From an uncultured Chryseobacterium sp. (lineage in GTDB: Bacteria; Bacteroidota; Bacteroidia; Flavobacteriales; Weeksellaceae): a DNA stretch of 61,324 nt. Location: NCBI GenBank assembly GCA_913778085.1, contig CAJYXJ010000011.1, positions 1 to 61,324 on the forward strand, given 5' to 3'. A program made the position numbers and the translations under genes. Shown one piece after another: positions 18,582 to 26,028 of this stretch; the first letter of the stretch is position 1, and every line of letters begins with the position of its first letter. The notes under the pieces were generated by a model that worked only from the letters and a program-made list of their open reading frames with translations, searched no databases and was not told the origin of the DNA.

Positions 18582-19262
18582 ATGGAACATCCGACAATTA
18601 AAGTAGGCATTGTGGACGATGACCTGCTGCTGGTACAGCTTTTAAAAAATTACATCAACAGCACCAACGGTTATGAAGTCGTACTGACCTCAACCGGAGG
18701 CCATCATTTCCTGAACGAGACCGATACCCGATTACCGGATATTCTTCTGCTGGACCTGAGAATGACCCACGGTGACGGTCTTGAAGTACTCTCTGCCTTA
18801 GCTGCCACCCCCGAAGCTCCGAGAATCATCGTGCTGTCCAGCTTTTACCGGCGTTCTTTTATGGGGCAGATGCTGAAAATGGGGGCCCATGCTTTTCTGC
18901 CCAAAGAAACCGGCTTGGAAGAGCTGGTGAAGGTGATGTATGCCGTATACCACAACGGGCATTATTTTTCAGAAGAACAGGTTGAAGTAATGCGAAGCCA
19001 GCTGTCCAATAAGCTTCCCGAATTTTCTCCGGCCTCCAAAGACGGGCTTACCGAACGGGAAACGGAGGTCCTCCGGCTGGTCTGCCAACAGTTCAGCACC
19101 AAAGAAATCGCAGATACTCTGTACATCTCGCCCAAAACCGTGGAAACCCATAAAACCAACCTGATGATCAAAGCCTGTGTGAAAAATATGGCCGGGCTGG
19201 TGATCTACGCCGTGCAAAACCAGATTGTGGATGCGGATGAGATAGTGCTGCTAGATAGATAA
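18582..19262 (+). CDS. NarL/LuxR-family response regulator
   Basis: A 226-residue regulator. The receiver domain (about 6-125) has acidic residues VDDD (11-14), the phosphoacceptor Asp58 in LLLDLRM and Lys in PKETG. The LuxR-type helix-turn-helix (about 153-215) has LTERETEVLRLV and STKEIADTLYISPKTVETH. Partner of the kinase just upstream. Its gene end faces the end of the R-body locus; Azorhizobium R-body genes are also under dedicated transcriptional control, which makes this pair a candidate regulator of the reb operon. Confidence 0.92.
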   Translation: MEHPTIKVGIVDDDLLLVQLLKNYINSTNGYEVVLTSTGGHHFLNETDTRLPDILLLDLRMTHGDGLEVLSALAATPEAPRIIVLSSFYRRSFMGQMLKMGAHAFLPKETGLEELVKVMYAVYHNGHYFSEEQVEVMRSQLSNKLPEFSPASKDGLTERETEVLRLVCQQFSTKEIADTLYISPKTVETHKTNLMIKACVKNMAGLVIYAVQNQIVDADEIVLLDR

Positions 19263-19294
19263 GGAGGGGATTAATTCTTTGACAGCCTATTAAA

Positions 19295-19594
19295 TTAATT
19301 TTTAATACGCGTATTATATTCTCTCCAGTCGAATTCAAAACCTAAGTTTTGGACTACATAATCAAATATTTTATCAAAATCAGGCTCTTGCTGTTTTGCA
19401 AAATCATACCATTCTTTAGAAAATTCTGAATAAGGATCGGCAAAAGCTTCACCCTGTGAACGCATTCCTCTGTGTGTACTTGCCAGCCAATACTTCTTTT
19501 TTTCTTCCCTGCTCATTCTGGGATATTCTATTTCCCAGAATTTCTTTCTGGAAATTTCCACTTCTTCTATAAACTTATCAAACTCTGATTTCAT
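19295..19594 (-). CDS. Small acidic protein, candidate immunity or partner of the ADP-ribosyltransferase
   Basis: A 99-residue charged, helical protein with no signal peptide and no recognised domain (motifs EYPRMSREEKKKYW and DPYSEFSKEWYDFA). It starts five bases after the stop of the ADP-ribosyltransferase-like gene, the spacing and order of a toxin-immunity pair. Immunity function is inferred only from position, size and acidic character. Confidence 0.6.
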   Translation of the reverse strand: MKSEFDKFIEEVEISRKKFWEIEYPRMSREEKKKYWLASTHRGMRSQGEAFADPYSEFSKEWYDFAKQQEPDFDKIFDYVVQNLGFEFDWREYNTRIKN

Positions 19595-19599
19595 ACTGT

Positions 19600-20418
19600 T
19601 TAGTTTTCAACCAATCTAAGATAATGTTTATAACCGTCTGATGTAGAATCCACGACTTTCAATTTTCTTTTTCTTTTTAAAAGCAGTTCGTGTTTTTGAT
19701 ACCCTCTAAATCTGATACCATCTGAAAAATCTGAAATGATCGGAGCGCCCTTAACTTCCATTATCATGAAAACATTTTTTTCCGGTTTGTTAAAAAAAGC
19801 AGCATCAGAATTACTTCCGGACGAAACAAATTCATTATATACAACAATTTCGTCTTTACGATGTTTTTTCAGGAATGATTGTAAAATAACAGTATCGCTA
19901 AAGCCTAATGCCCGGTAAGCGGGTCCGCTGTAGGTTGGCATTTTGTCCAGAGCGTTATCCAAAAGTTTTGCTATATCCTGTGTATGAGCTGCATTGATGC
20001 CGTTTCTCAACCAGTCATTCAAATCACCATAATAATGGTTGGTCGTATAACTCCAGAGTGTAAAAGCATCTGTTATTGTAAGATTATCATTCTTCGCAAC
20101 AAGCCCCTCAATCTTGTTCAGAAATTGGAAACCATTTTCATTGTGATAGCGGGTATAATAGTTTATGATGTCATCTTCTGTTCTGCCCATTGTCTTCAAT
20201 GCTTCCAAAAACGTCTTCGGCATATATTTCCTCATTACCGTTGGGGTAACTTCATCAAAAGGGATATTTCTTGTATGGAAATACCGGAAAGAAGTTGTTG
20301 TAGTTGTGGAAAAATTTCGTTGAAATGTCGAAAACTGATAGAAACTGGTCGTATAAAGGCTACTGTTATTAGAAACGATTCCCATGAATCTGAAGCCCTG
20401 TATTATGAATTTCCGCAT
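19600..20418 (-). CDS. ADP-ribosyltransferase-like protein (candidate toxin)
   Basis: A 272-residue protein whose second half follows the ADP-ribosyltransferase exoenzyme layout. A helical part has LWSYTTNHYYGDLNDWLRNG (121-140); then AYRALGF with Arg169; FVSSGSNSDAAF at the STS position (Ser199, Ser200); and YQKHELLL with Glu244 at the catalytic glutamate. The residue two before Glu244 is Lys242, where E or Q is usual. The N-terminal ~60 residues are Ser/Thr/Phe-rich and lack a classical signal peptide. ATG at 20416-20418 is used; a second ATG at residue 12 is possible. It lies just beyond the reb operon terminator, so its own promoter or read-through is needed. Confidence 0.7.
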   Translation of the reverse strand: MRKFIIQGFRFMGIVSNNSSLYTTSFYQFSTFQRNFSTTTTTSFRYFHTRNIPFDEVTPTVMRKYMPKTFLEALKTMGRTEDDIINYYTRYHNENGFQFLNKIEGLVAKNDNLTITDAFTLWSYTTNHYYGDLNDWLRNGINAAHTQDIAKLLDNALDKMPTYSGPAYRALGFSDTVILQSFLKKHRKDEIVVYNEFVSSGSNSDAAFFNKPEKNVFMIMEVKGAPIISDFSDGIRFRGYQKHELLLKRKRKLKVVDSTSDGYKHYLRLVEN

Positions 20419-20454
20419 ATTGGCTTAATTTATATTGGTCATATTGATTAGTCT

Positions 20455-20489
20455 TAAAAAAATCAGGGAGGATAACCCTACCCTCCCTG
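20455..20489 (-). terminator. Rho-independent terminator of the reb operon
   Basis: The minus strand has CAGGGAGG pairing with CCTCCCTG around an 11-base loop, followed by seven T residues. It separates the last RebB gene from the ADP-ribosyltransferase gene. Confidence 0.75.
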
Positions 20490-20513
20490 TAAAAGAATCT
20501 GGAAACAATGAGA

Positions 20514-20777
20514 TTAAGAAGGATTCATCATCCTGGCGATGGAAATGGCATCGGCCACGGTATCCAGGCTGTAGATCTGCATCACGCCCTGGGTGGTGGC
20601 CGCCTGTCCTAAAATATTCTGCTGGTTCTGGTTGTTGACGGCGTTTTCAAACATCAACCCTGTGGAATGGGCTGCGGTCTGGTATACGTTTCCTAATGCT
20701 ACGGCCGGTGCCTCGGCTACTACTTTTACGTTGGTCTGTGTTACTGCGTCTGTAATTTGTTCGTTTACGGTTGCCAT
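20514..20777 (-). CDS. RebB-family R-body structural protein (copy 5 in transcription order)
   Basis: An 87-residue protein with the RebB family signature: an N-terminal QITDAVTQTNVKVVAEAPA, a central YQTAAHSTGLMFENAVNNQ, and a hydrophobic C-terminal helix. RebB proteins polymerise into R-bodies, coiled ribbons that extend like a spring and rupture membranes when pH falls (Caedibacter, Azorhizobium). Almost identical to the copies at 20896 and 21288, so one may be the major subunit and the others variants. Last RebB gene before the terminator. Confidence 0.92.
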   Translation of the reverse strand: MATVNEQITDAVTQTNVKVVAEAPAVALGNVYQTAAHSTGLMFENAVNNQNQQNILGQAATTQGVMQIYSLDTVADAISIARMMNPS

Positions 20778-20787
20778 AATTATATGT

Positions 20788-20825
20788 GTTTAAGGTTTGA
20801 ATAACCGGATTTTCCGGTCATGGTT
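20788..20825 (-). repeat. Conserved 38-base leader, copy A
   Basis: This stretch upstream of the RebB gene matches 21173-21210 at 33 of 38 positions. It includes CCGGATTTTCCGG, which can form a small stem. It marks a duplicated gene-plus-leader unit or a shared 5'-UTR control element. Confidence 0.6.
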
Positions 20826-20895
20826 ATTAAATTAGAATTGATTTTTTAAAAGCAACCGGACTTTATCCGGCTGCTGAACTGTTTTTGCGTACGGA

Positions 20896-21162
20896 TTACG
20901 GGTTAGGGTTCATCATCCTGGCGATAGAAATAGCATCGGCCACGGTATCCACGCTGTAGATCTGCATTACTCCCTGGGTGGTTGCCGCCTGTCCTAAAAT
21001 GTTCTGCTGGTTCTGGTTGTTTACTGCGTTTTCAAACATCAGTCCGGTGGAATGGGCTGCAGTTTGGTACACATTTCCCAGAGCCATGGCCGGTGCTTCG
21101 GCTACTACTTTTACATTGGTCTGCGTTACCGCGTCTGTGATTTGTTGATTTACGAATGACAT
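20896..21162 (-). CDS. RebB-family R-body structural protein (copy 4)
   Basis: An 88-residue protein differing from the 20514 copy at only a few positions (N-terminus MSFVNQ, an Ala-to-Met change, and NPNP at the end). The conserved central YQTAAHSTGLMFENAVNNQ is present. It is separated from the next copy by about 120 bases that carry the conserved 38-base leader. Near identity points to recent tandem duplication or gene conversion. Confidence 0.92.
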   Translation of the reverse strand: MSFVNQQITDAVTQTNVKVVAEAPAMALGNVYQTAAHSTGLMFENAVNNQNQQNILGQAATTQGVMQIYSVDTVADAISIARMMNPNP

Positions 21163-21172
21163 AATTAAATTG

Positions 21173-21210
21173 TTTTAAGGTTTGGATCGCCGGATTTTCC
21201 GGTCATGATT
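21173..21210 (-). repeat. Conserved 38-base leader, copy B
   Basis: Second copy of the element at 20788-20825, placed in the same position just upstream of a RebB start, with the same CCGGATTTTCCGG core. Confidence 0.6.
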
Positions 21211-21287
21211 TAGTTAAAATTAAATGGATGGTATCGGTAAGCTGCTTTTAAAGCGCTCCCGCAAGTATCCGAATCGTTCTGAATGAT

Positions 21288-21551
21288 TTACGGATTCGGG
21301 TTCAGCATTCTGGCGATAGAAAGGGCATCCGCTACGGTATCGAAGCTGTAGATCTGCATTACGCCCTGCGTCGTGGCTGCCTGTCCCAGAATGTTCTGCT
21401 GGTTCTGGTTGTTTACGGAGTTTTCAAACATCAGCCCCGTAGAGTGGGCTGCCGTCTGGTAAACATTTCCCAAAGCTATTGCCGGTGCTTCGGCCACTAC
21501 TTTTACATTGGTTTGCGTTACCGCGTCTGTGATCTGTGGATTCACTGTCAT
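21288..21551 (-). CDS. RebB-family R-body structural protein (copy 3)
   Basis: An 87-residue RebB protein starting MTVNPQITDAVTQ. It differs from copies 4 and 5 at a few residues (ENSVNN for ENAVNN; SFDTVADALSIARML near the end). A 319-base gap separates it from the divergent RebB-like gene upstream, so copies 3-5 may have their own promoter in that gap. Confidence 0.92.
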   Translation of the reverse strand: MTVNPQITDAVTQTNVKVVAEAPAIALGNVYQTAAHSTGLMFENSVNNQNQQNILGQAATTQGVMQIYSFDTVADALSIARMLNPNP

Positions 21552-21870
21552 AATTGTTTTTGTTTTTTTGAGATAATCTCGGTTAATAATTATTTGATTG
21601 TCAAACTGTTTTTATTAAAATCCGTTTTCCGGAAAAGGCTTTGTGGCAAAGACTTAAAATGATTGTTTTAAGACTAAAAAGATTCATCAATCGTTAGGGG
21701 TGGTTCTCGGTACAATGGTTGAAAATCTTTGCCGGGGGCCTTATGCAGAAACTGAAGATATTTTTAAGATAAATGATGCGGACATTTACATGATGCTGTA
21801 AAAGATGTGCTTATCGAAGCAATGTTACGACCGTAAATGCCCGCACCTGATCAGGAAGCCGTTGTTTAAA
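21552..21870. other. Gap within the reb locus
   Basis: About 320 bases without a gene. A hairpin-capable pair, AAGCCGTT and AACGGCTT (about 21857-21892), lies at the left end of the divergent RebB-like gene but has no T tract. No TAnnTTTG box was found. It probably holds 5'-UTR or promoter sequence for the three near-identical RebB genes. Confidence 0.4.
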
Positions 21871-22143
21871 TTAAATATCAAAACGGCTTTTCCGGAACGC
21901 ATTCAGCTCTTTTTTTACCCTGAGGGAGCTGATCTTTTTTATGCCCATGGCGGAATTGCTCAATCCGATCAGCGAGTCGCGCTGCTGGTTCAAAACGGAC
22001 TGTTCGTACATTAATCCCGTGGAATGTGCATTGACCTGCATTGAAATGGCGGCGGGTACCGTGGAAGACATTCCTACAACTTCTGTGTTGATTTCATTCT
22101 GGCTGTCTGTCATACTATTTTTAATTTGGGGTTGAATATTCAT
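21871..22143 (-). CDS. Divergent RebB-like R-body protein (copy 2)
   Basis: A 90-residue protein that keeps the family core AHSTGLMYEQSVLNQQ but has a different N-terminus (MNIQPQIKNSMTDSQNEINTEV) and a basic C-terminal tail with RVKKELNAFRKSRF instead of the hydrophobic helix. It may be a capping, nucleating or assembly subunit rather than bulk ribbon protein. Its start overlaps the stop of the upstream coiled-coil gene by four bases (ATGA). Confidence 0.8.
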   Translation of the reverse strand: MNIQPQIKNSMTDSQNEINTEVVGMSSTVPAAISMQVNAHSTGLMYEQSVLNQQRDSLIGLSNSAMGIKKISSLRVKKELNAFRKSRFDI

Positions 22144-22535
22144 TTACGGATGCCTGCAAATCTTGCCTGCAGCTGGTTTAAGCGTTCGGCAACCCTCAGT
22201 TCCTTTTTTCTGAAAGTTTCCTGCAGGTTTTTCAGCCGGTCTTCCTGGCCGGAGATCATCAGGCCTCCCGCTGTTGCCTGCGCTTCCTGGTTGGCCTGCT
22301 GCTGCTTTACCGCCTCTTCCAGCTTTTCCAGAAGCGGGGACAGATGGCTCATGGTTTCCTTCACGGCTTTTTCTTTAATATAGCCGATAATCTCTTCTTC
22401 ATGGCTGATCACAAAGGGCATCACCTCTTCTTTTTCCACCGGCTGAGGCTCTACCGGCTCTACTTCGATAACGATCGGCGGTGAATTTTTAACACGGCCC
22501 GAAGGGGTTGTCCTGTGGTACAATACTCTGCGCAT
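22140..22535 (-). CDS. Coiled-coil R-body locus accessory protein
   Basis: A 131-residue soluble protein. A proline/glutamate-rich segment (VEVEPVEPQPVEKEEV-like, about residues 22-38) is followed by helices with strong coiled-coil character (LEKLEEAVKQQQANQEAQ and RLKNLQETFRKKELRVAERL). No known domain. Overlaps the divergent RebB-like gene by four bases, so it belongs to the R-body operon and may scaffold assembly. Confidence 0.75.
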   Translation of the reverse strand: MRRVLYHRTTPSGRVKNSPPIVIEVEPVEPQPVEKEEVMPFVISHEEEIIGYIKEKAVKETMSHLSPLLEKLEEAVKQQQANQEAQATAGGLMISGQEDRLKNLQETFRKKELRVAERLNQLQARFAGIRK

Positions 22536-22589
22536 AGGTTCTGGTTTTTATATTAATCATAAAATGTCTATTCAGATGATAACAGATAT

Positions 22590-23402
22590 TTAAATCAGGT
22601 AGCCGATAAAGCTTCCGGCAGCGGTCCAGTCTTTATTGATATCTTTAATCACATTGCTTCCTATGATCTCCACGGCAATACATCCGGCAATTGCATTGGC
22701 AGAAATCATTTCCTTCAGCTGGTCATTGGGAAGATGGATGATATAGTCATCCGGAATTAGAGGCAGTTTCCCGGTGTTGGCCGGATTTTCATTGATAATG
22801 ATCTCGAGGATTTCCTGGAAATAATGGGCGATCAGTTTTGTTCCCTGGAATTCCAGCTCTCTCTTCAGTTCCACCATTTCACTTTGCGTTACCAGATCCG
22901 ATATGGCATGCACATCCACATCATGGGTGGAATACAGCGCTTCTCCTGTATTGGATGCGGTGATGGTAATGTCTGTTTTCAGGATGCATTTTGATCTTTC
23001 CAAGTTTACCGTGAGAAGCCTGGAATCGGTTTCCGGTTCAGCGATGTCACTCAAAGTATTCAGCGGCAGAATCCGTATGTTGCAAAAGAAGGTCTGGTTT
23101 TCTTCCAGCTTGATCATGATCACGGCGATGCCTGTGGATTTGTCTTTGGGCTCCACGACAAATGACTGGTAATTGTTGTATCTTTTTCCTTTATTGGTAC
23201 TGATTACCTGCCGGATCAGAGGTTCAATATTGACATCGGAGGTCGTAAGGCCGAAAATCACGCGGTCACTGTTGTTTTCCGGCTTTTTTACACTGAAGTA
23301 GGCCGTATCGGCAGTCCTGGTAAGATAAAGGCTTTCATTGATTTCCTTTAACGTCCGTAGGTTCAGGATTTTTGCCGGTTTCTGTTCATTTGAATAATTC
23401 AT
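22590..23402 (-). CDS. Hypothetical R-body locus protein
   Basis: A 270-residue protein with no signal peptide or clear membrane segment. Mixed alpha/beta, with strands such as VIFGLTTSDVNIEPL, IAVIMIKLEE and IAGCIAVEIIGS. I recognise no family. It starts four bases after the stop of the out-of-frame tail of the preceding accessory gene (stop 23407-23409), the tight spacing expected in an operon. Such conserved unknowns accompany RebB genes in other bacteria; a role in assembly or regulation is inference. Confidence 0.75.
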   Translation of the reverse strand: MNYSNEQKPAKILNLRTLKEINESLYLTRTADTAYFSVKKPENNSDRVIFGLTTSDVNIEPLIRQVISTNKGKRYNNYQSFVVEPKDKSTGIAVIMIKLEENQTFFCNIRILPLNTLSDIAEPETDSRLLTVNLERSKCILKTDITITASNTGEALYSTHDVDVHAISDLVTQSEMVELKRELEFQGTKLIAHYFQEILEIIINENPANTGKLPLIPDDYIIHLPNDQLKEMISANAIAGCIAVEIIGSNVIKDINKDWTAAGSFIGYLI

Positions 23403-23406
23403 TCTA

Positions 23407-23620
23407 TTAATTTTTTTTAAGTTGATTCATTAATTTCGAGAAGATCGACCGCTTTACCGTCCTGCTTGTATGCACTTCTGCGGGCATGGCCGCCTCTTTC
23501 CGTTGTGTAGCTTGTTCCGGTTCTTTATCCGGTTGCGGTATTAAGTTTTTGCCAGCGTCTTCCGGGACAGGCACATTTTCTGTAAGGTACTCTTCCGCAG
23601 CCGCTACCGGTTTTTTTTTT
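23407..23620 (-). other. Out-of-frame 3' continuation of the accessory gene at 23604-24107
   Basis: If one base is added to (or two removed from) the A10 tract, the frame continues for 67 more codons: PVAAAEEYLTENVPVPEDAG, then a charged stretch, ending RTVKRSIFSKLMNQLKKN and a stop at 23407-23409. The composition matches the upstream protein and the stop sits four bases before the next gene's start, so this is probably the original end of a ~233-residue protein. Confidence 0.75.
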
Positions 23621-24107
23621 CGGGGTCTTCAGGCTGCTGGGGAGCATGGGAAAAAGCGTCGGAAGAATACATGGCCGCCGCATTCGGATGCAAAACTGTG
23701 GAAAGCATGGCCGCGTTGGATAAATTCGTTTTGGCTTCTGCATACTTGCTGACGATATTAAACAAACCCTGTATGGCTTCCTCTCCGGACTGTATGCCTG
23801 TAGGGGCTGACGGTGTACCGGTGGGCGGCGGTTCATTTTCGCTCCATGTTCCATACGTCAGTAAGTTATTCGCCAGCCGGCTCAGTGCAATCAGGCCGAG
23901 CTGTTCAAAACTTTTCAGGAACGACTGTAAGTCCTGGACCATCATTCCGGCAGATTGGTCAATCATTACTTTTGCCATTCCCTGCATCGGGGCTGCCGGC
24001 GGCGGCGACAGTACTTCGGCATTGACAAACTGTACGGCCTTTTCTACAGGGGTCACTGCATTGGCCGTTTCCTGAGGTACTGTTGTTTCATTATTGTTCT
24101 CGTCCAT
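23604..24107 (-). CDS. R-body locus accessory protein, frame ends early at an A10 tract
   Basis: A 167-residue product as read. It has an acidic, Asn/Pro-rich start, then helices (AKVMIDQSAGMMVQDLQSFL; LGLIALSRLANNLLTYG), a proline-rich linker, and LSNAAMLSTVLHPNAAAMYSS. It ends in EKKNR where a run of ten A's (minus strand, 23611-23620) shifts the reading frame. The alternative frame continues 67 codons to a natural-looking end. The short form could be real, a phase-off state, a sequencing error, or one of two products made by polymerase slippage. Starts 16 bases after the first RebB gene. Confidence 0.75.
   Translation of the reverse strand: MDENNNETTVPQETANAVTPVEKAVQFVNAEVLSPPPAAPMQGMAKVMIDQSAGMMVQDLQSFLKSFEQLGLIALSRLANNLLTYGTWSENEPPPTGTPSAPTGIQSGEEAIQGLFNIVSKYAEAKTNLSNAAMLSTVLHPNAAAMYSSDAFSHAPQQPEDPEKKNR
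23611..23620 (-). repeat. Homopolymer tract (A10 on the coding strand)
   Basis: Ten consecutive A's inside the accessory gene, at the exact point where the frame breaks. Runs of this length are prone to polymerase slippage and to replication-length variation. Confidence 0.85.
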
Positions 24108-24123
24108 CCTGGTAAATTTTTAA

Positions 24124-24339
24124 TTAACCTTTTAAGATCTTAATGGCATCAGCGACGATTGCAGGATTAAGCTGATTGAGGTTCTGCTGGTTGGACACTG
24201 AATTCTGGATGGAAATTCCGCTGGCATGGGTGGCCATCTGATAGAGCATACTTATGGCCTGTGCGGGAGATTCGCCCAGCACGGTAACGTTGGTTTGCGT
24301 AACGGCATCTGTCGCCTGGTTGTTCACTGTATCTGCCAT
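24124..24339 (-). CDS. RebB-family R-body protein, first gene of the locus (copy 1)
   Basis: A 71-residue RebB-type protein: NNQATDAVTQTNVTVLGESP, then AISMLYQMATHASGISIQNS and a short hydrophobic end AIVADAIKILKG. It is shorter and more diverged than copies 3-5 but shares the N-terminal QxTDAVTQTNV motif and the H-x-x-G/S-I/L core. Sixteen bases separate it from the accessory gene. It probably heads the operon. Confidence 0.88.
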   Translation of the reverse strand: MADTVNNQATDAVTQTNVTVLGESPAQAISMLYQMATHASGISIQNSVSNQQNLNQLNPAIVADAIKILKG

Positions 24340-24716
24340 ATCTGTTTAATGGGTTTGATGGATTAGTTTTTATTTTTATTCCGGAAGTCATTCAGCCGTG
24401 TCATTGTTTTTTATATGACGCTTACTTCATCAGACTTTTTACCCCGTTTGTCTGATACAAATTTCAAGAATCGGAATCATTAAGTGTTCAGGGAAAAAAC
24501 TGAATTTCAGAAAATCAGGGAATTCTCGTAGGGCTTTTTTTAGAAATCAGATTAGGGCGGGAAGCGCGAAGATGGATGCTAGAAGATTTCTTAATAAACC
24601 ACCACTAAATGTCATTTGGAGCTATAGCTACCCCTCTGAAAATCCTCAGGCACCGAATCTTTAAATCCTCACAAAATTAAATCGGAACACAAGGGCTGAA
24701 GTTACTAGAAGCCACT
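24340..24716. other. Intergenic region between the reb operon and the CRISPR array
   Basis: About 380 AT-rich bases that must hold the reb operon promoter (minus strand). No perfect TAnnTTTG box was found. No gene seen. Confidence 0.5.
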
Positions 24717-24746
24717 TTTATTCATACCTTTGAGGTACAACCCAGC
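24717..24746 (+). repeat. Degenerate CRISPR repeat (3' part only)
   Basis: Matches the last 30 bases of the CRISPR repeat at 23 of 30 positions, ending TACAACCCAGC in place of TACAACACAAC. It is followed by an atypical 25-base T-rich gap before the first intact repeat. It looks like the decayed terminal repeat, usually the leader-distal end. Confidence 0.7.
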
Positions 24747-24771
24747 TTTCTTTTTTCCGGTTTTTCTTTTG

Positions 24772-25587
24772 GTTGTGAATTGCTTTCATTTATCCGTATC
24801 TTTGGGATACAACACAACGTTTGATTTAAAAACAATGCCTTACAGCATGTTGTGAATTGCTTTCATTTATCCGTATCTTTGGGATACAACACAACACCTG
24901 GTTAACCTGCCAGAAGCGATTATGAGTTGTGAATTGCTTTCATTTATCCGTATCTTTGGGATACAACACAACGAATTATTTATGGTGCTGCCTGAGGGAG
25001 TGTTGTGAATTGCTTTCATTTATCCGTATCTTTGGGATACAACACAACATTCCGGGGCTTTATAAATTGATGGACTTCGTTGTGAATTGCTTTCATTTAT
25101 CCGTATCTTTGGGATACAACACAACGCCTTCGGATATTACTTGTTTAACCAGGGTGTTGTGAATTGCTTTCATTTATCCGTATCTTTGGGATACAACACA
25201 ACCTGCTGGACCATGAAAAGTATTACAAACTTGTTGTGAATTGCTTTCATTTATCCGTATCTTTGGGATACAACACAACCGGTGTTTAGTTTGATGGTTT
25301 TACCCTGGTGTTGTGAATTGCTTTCATTTATCCGTATCTTTGGGATACAACACAACTGTATTTCGTGACAAACCAATTACGAATTGGTTGTGAATTGCTT
25401 TCATTTATCCGTATCTTTGGGATACAACACAACGCAGCTGGATTTATCAAAAGCATTGTACTTGTTGTGAATTGCTTTCATTTATCCGTATCTTTGGGAT
25501 ACAACACAACTTTACAAAACAACAAAACTTTTCTATTCAGGTTGTGAATTGCTTTCATTTATCCGTATCTTTGGGATACAACACAAC
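24772..25587 (+). CRISPR. Type II-C CRISPR array: 11 identical 47-bp repeats, 10 spacers
   Basis: Repeats begin at 24772, 24849, 24926, 25002, 25079, 25156, 25233, 25310, 25387, 25464 and 25541. Each starts GTTGTGAATTGCTTTCATTT and ends GGGATACAACACAAC. Spacers are 30 bases except the third, 29. Orientation is +: the repeat 5' part pairs with the tracrRNA anti-repeat at 31480-31497, and a terminator follows the last repeat. Each repeat contains TATCTTTG, a perfect Bacteroidetes -7 box, with TTG of the repeat start 21 bases before it. Each spacer may therefore be transcribed from its own repeat, as in Neisseria II-C arrays. No spacer matched elsewhere in the window by eye. Confidence 0.98.
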
Positions 25588-25597
25588 CTCAACATTT

Positions 25598-25627
25598 AAC
25601 CCACTGAATTGCAGTGGGTTTATTTAT
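25598..25627 (+). terminator. Terminator after the CRISPR array
   Basis: AACCCACTG pairs with CAGTGGGTT around AATTG, followed by TATTTATT. It lies between the array (+) and the end of cas2 (-) and may serve both. Confidence 0.75.
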
Positions 25628-25645
25628 TAATTAGGATTTAAAAAA

Positions 25646-26020
<375 letters not shown>

Positions 26021-26028
26021 TCAATTCA

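Noticed and set aside
23525-23854. A third-frame reading through the A10 tract (as if one A were lost)
   Set aside because: Its tail is Cys/Arg-rich and stops after about 30 codons. The other shift (one A added) gives a tail that fits the operon spacing and composition much better.
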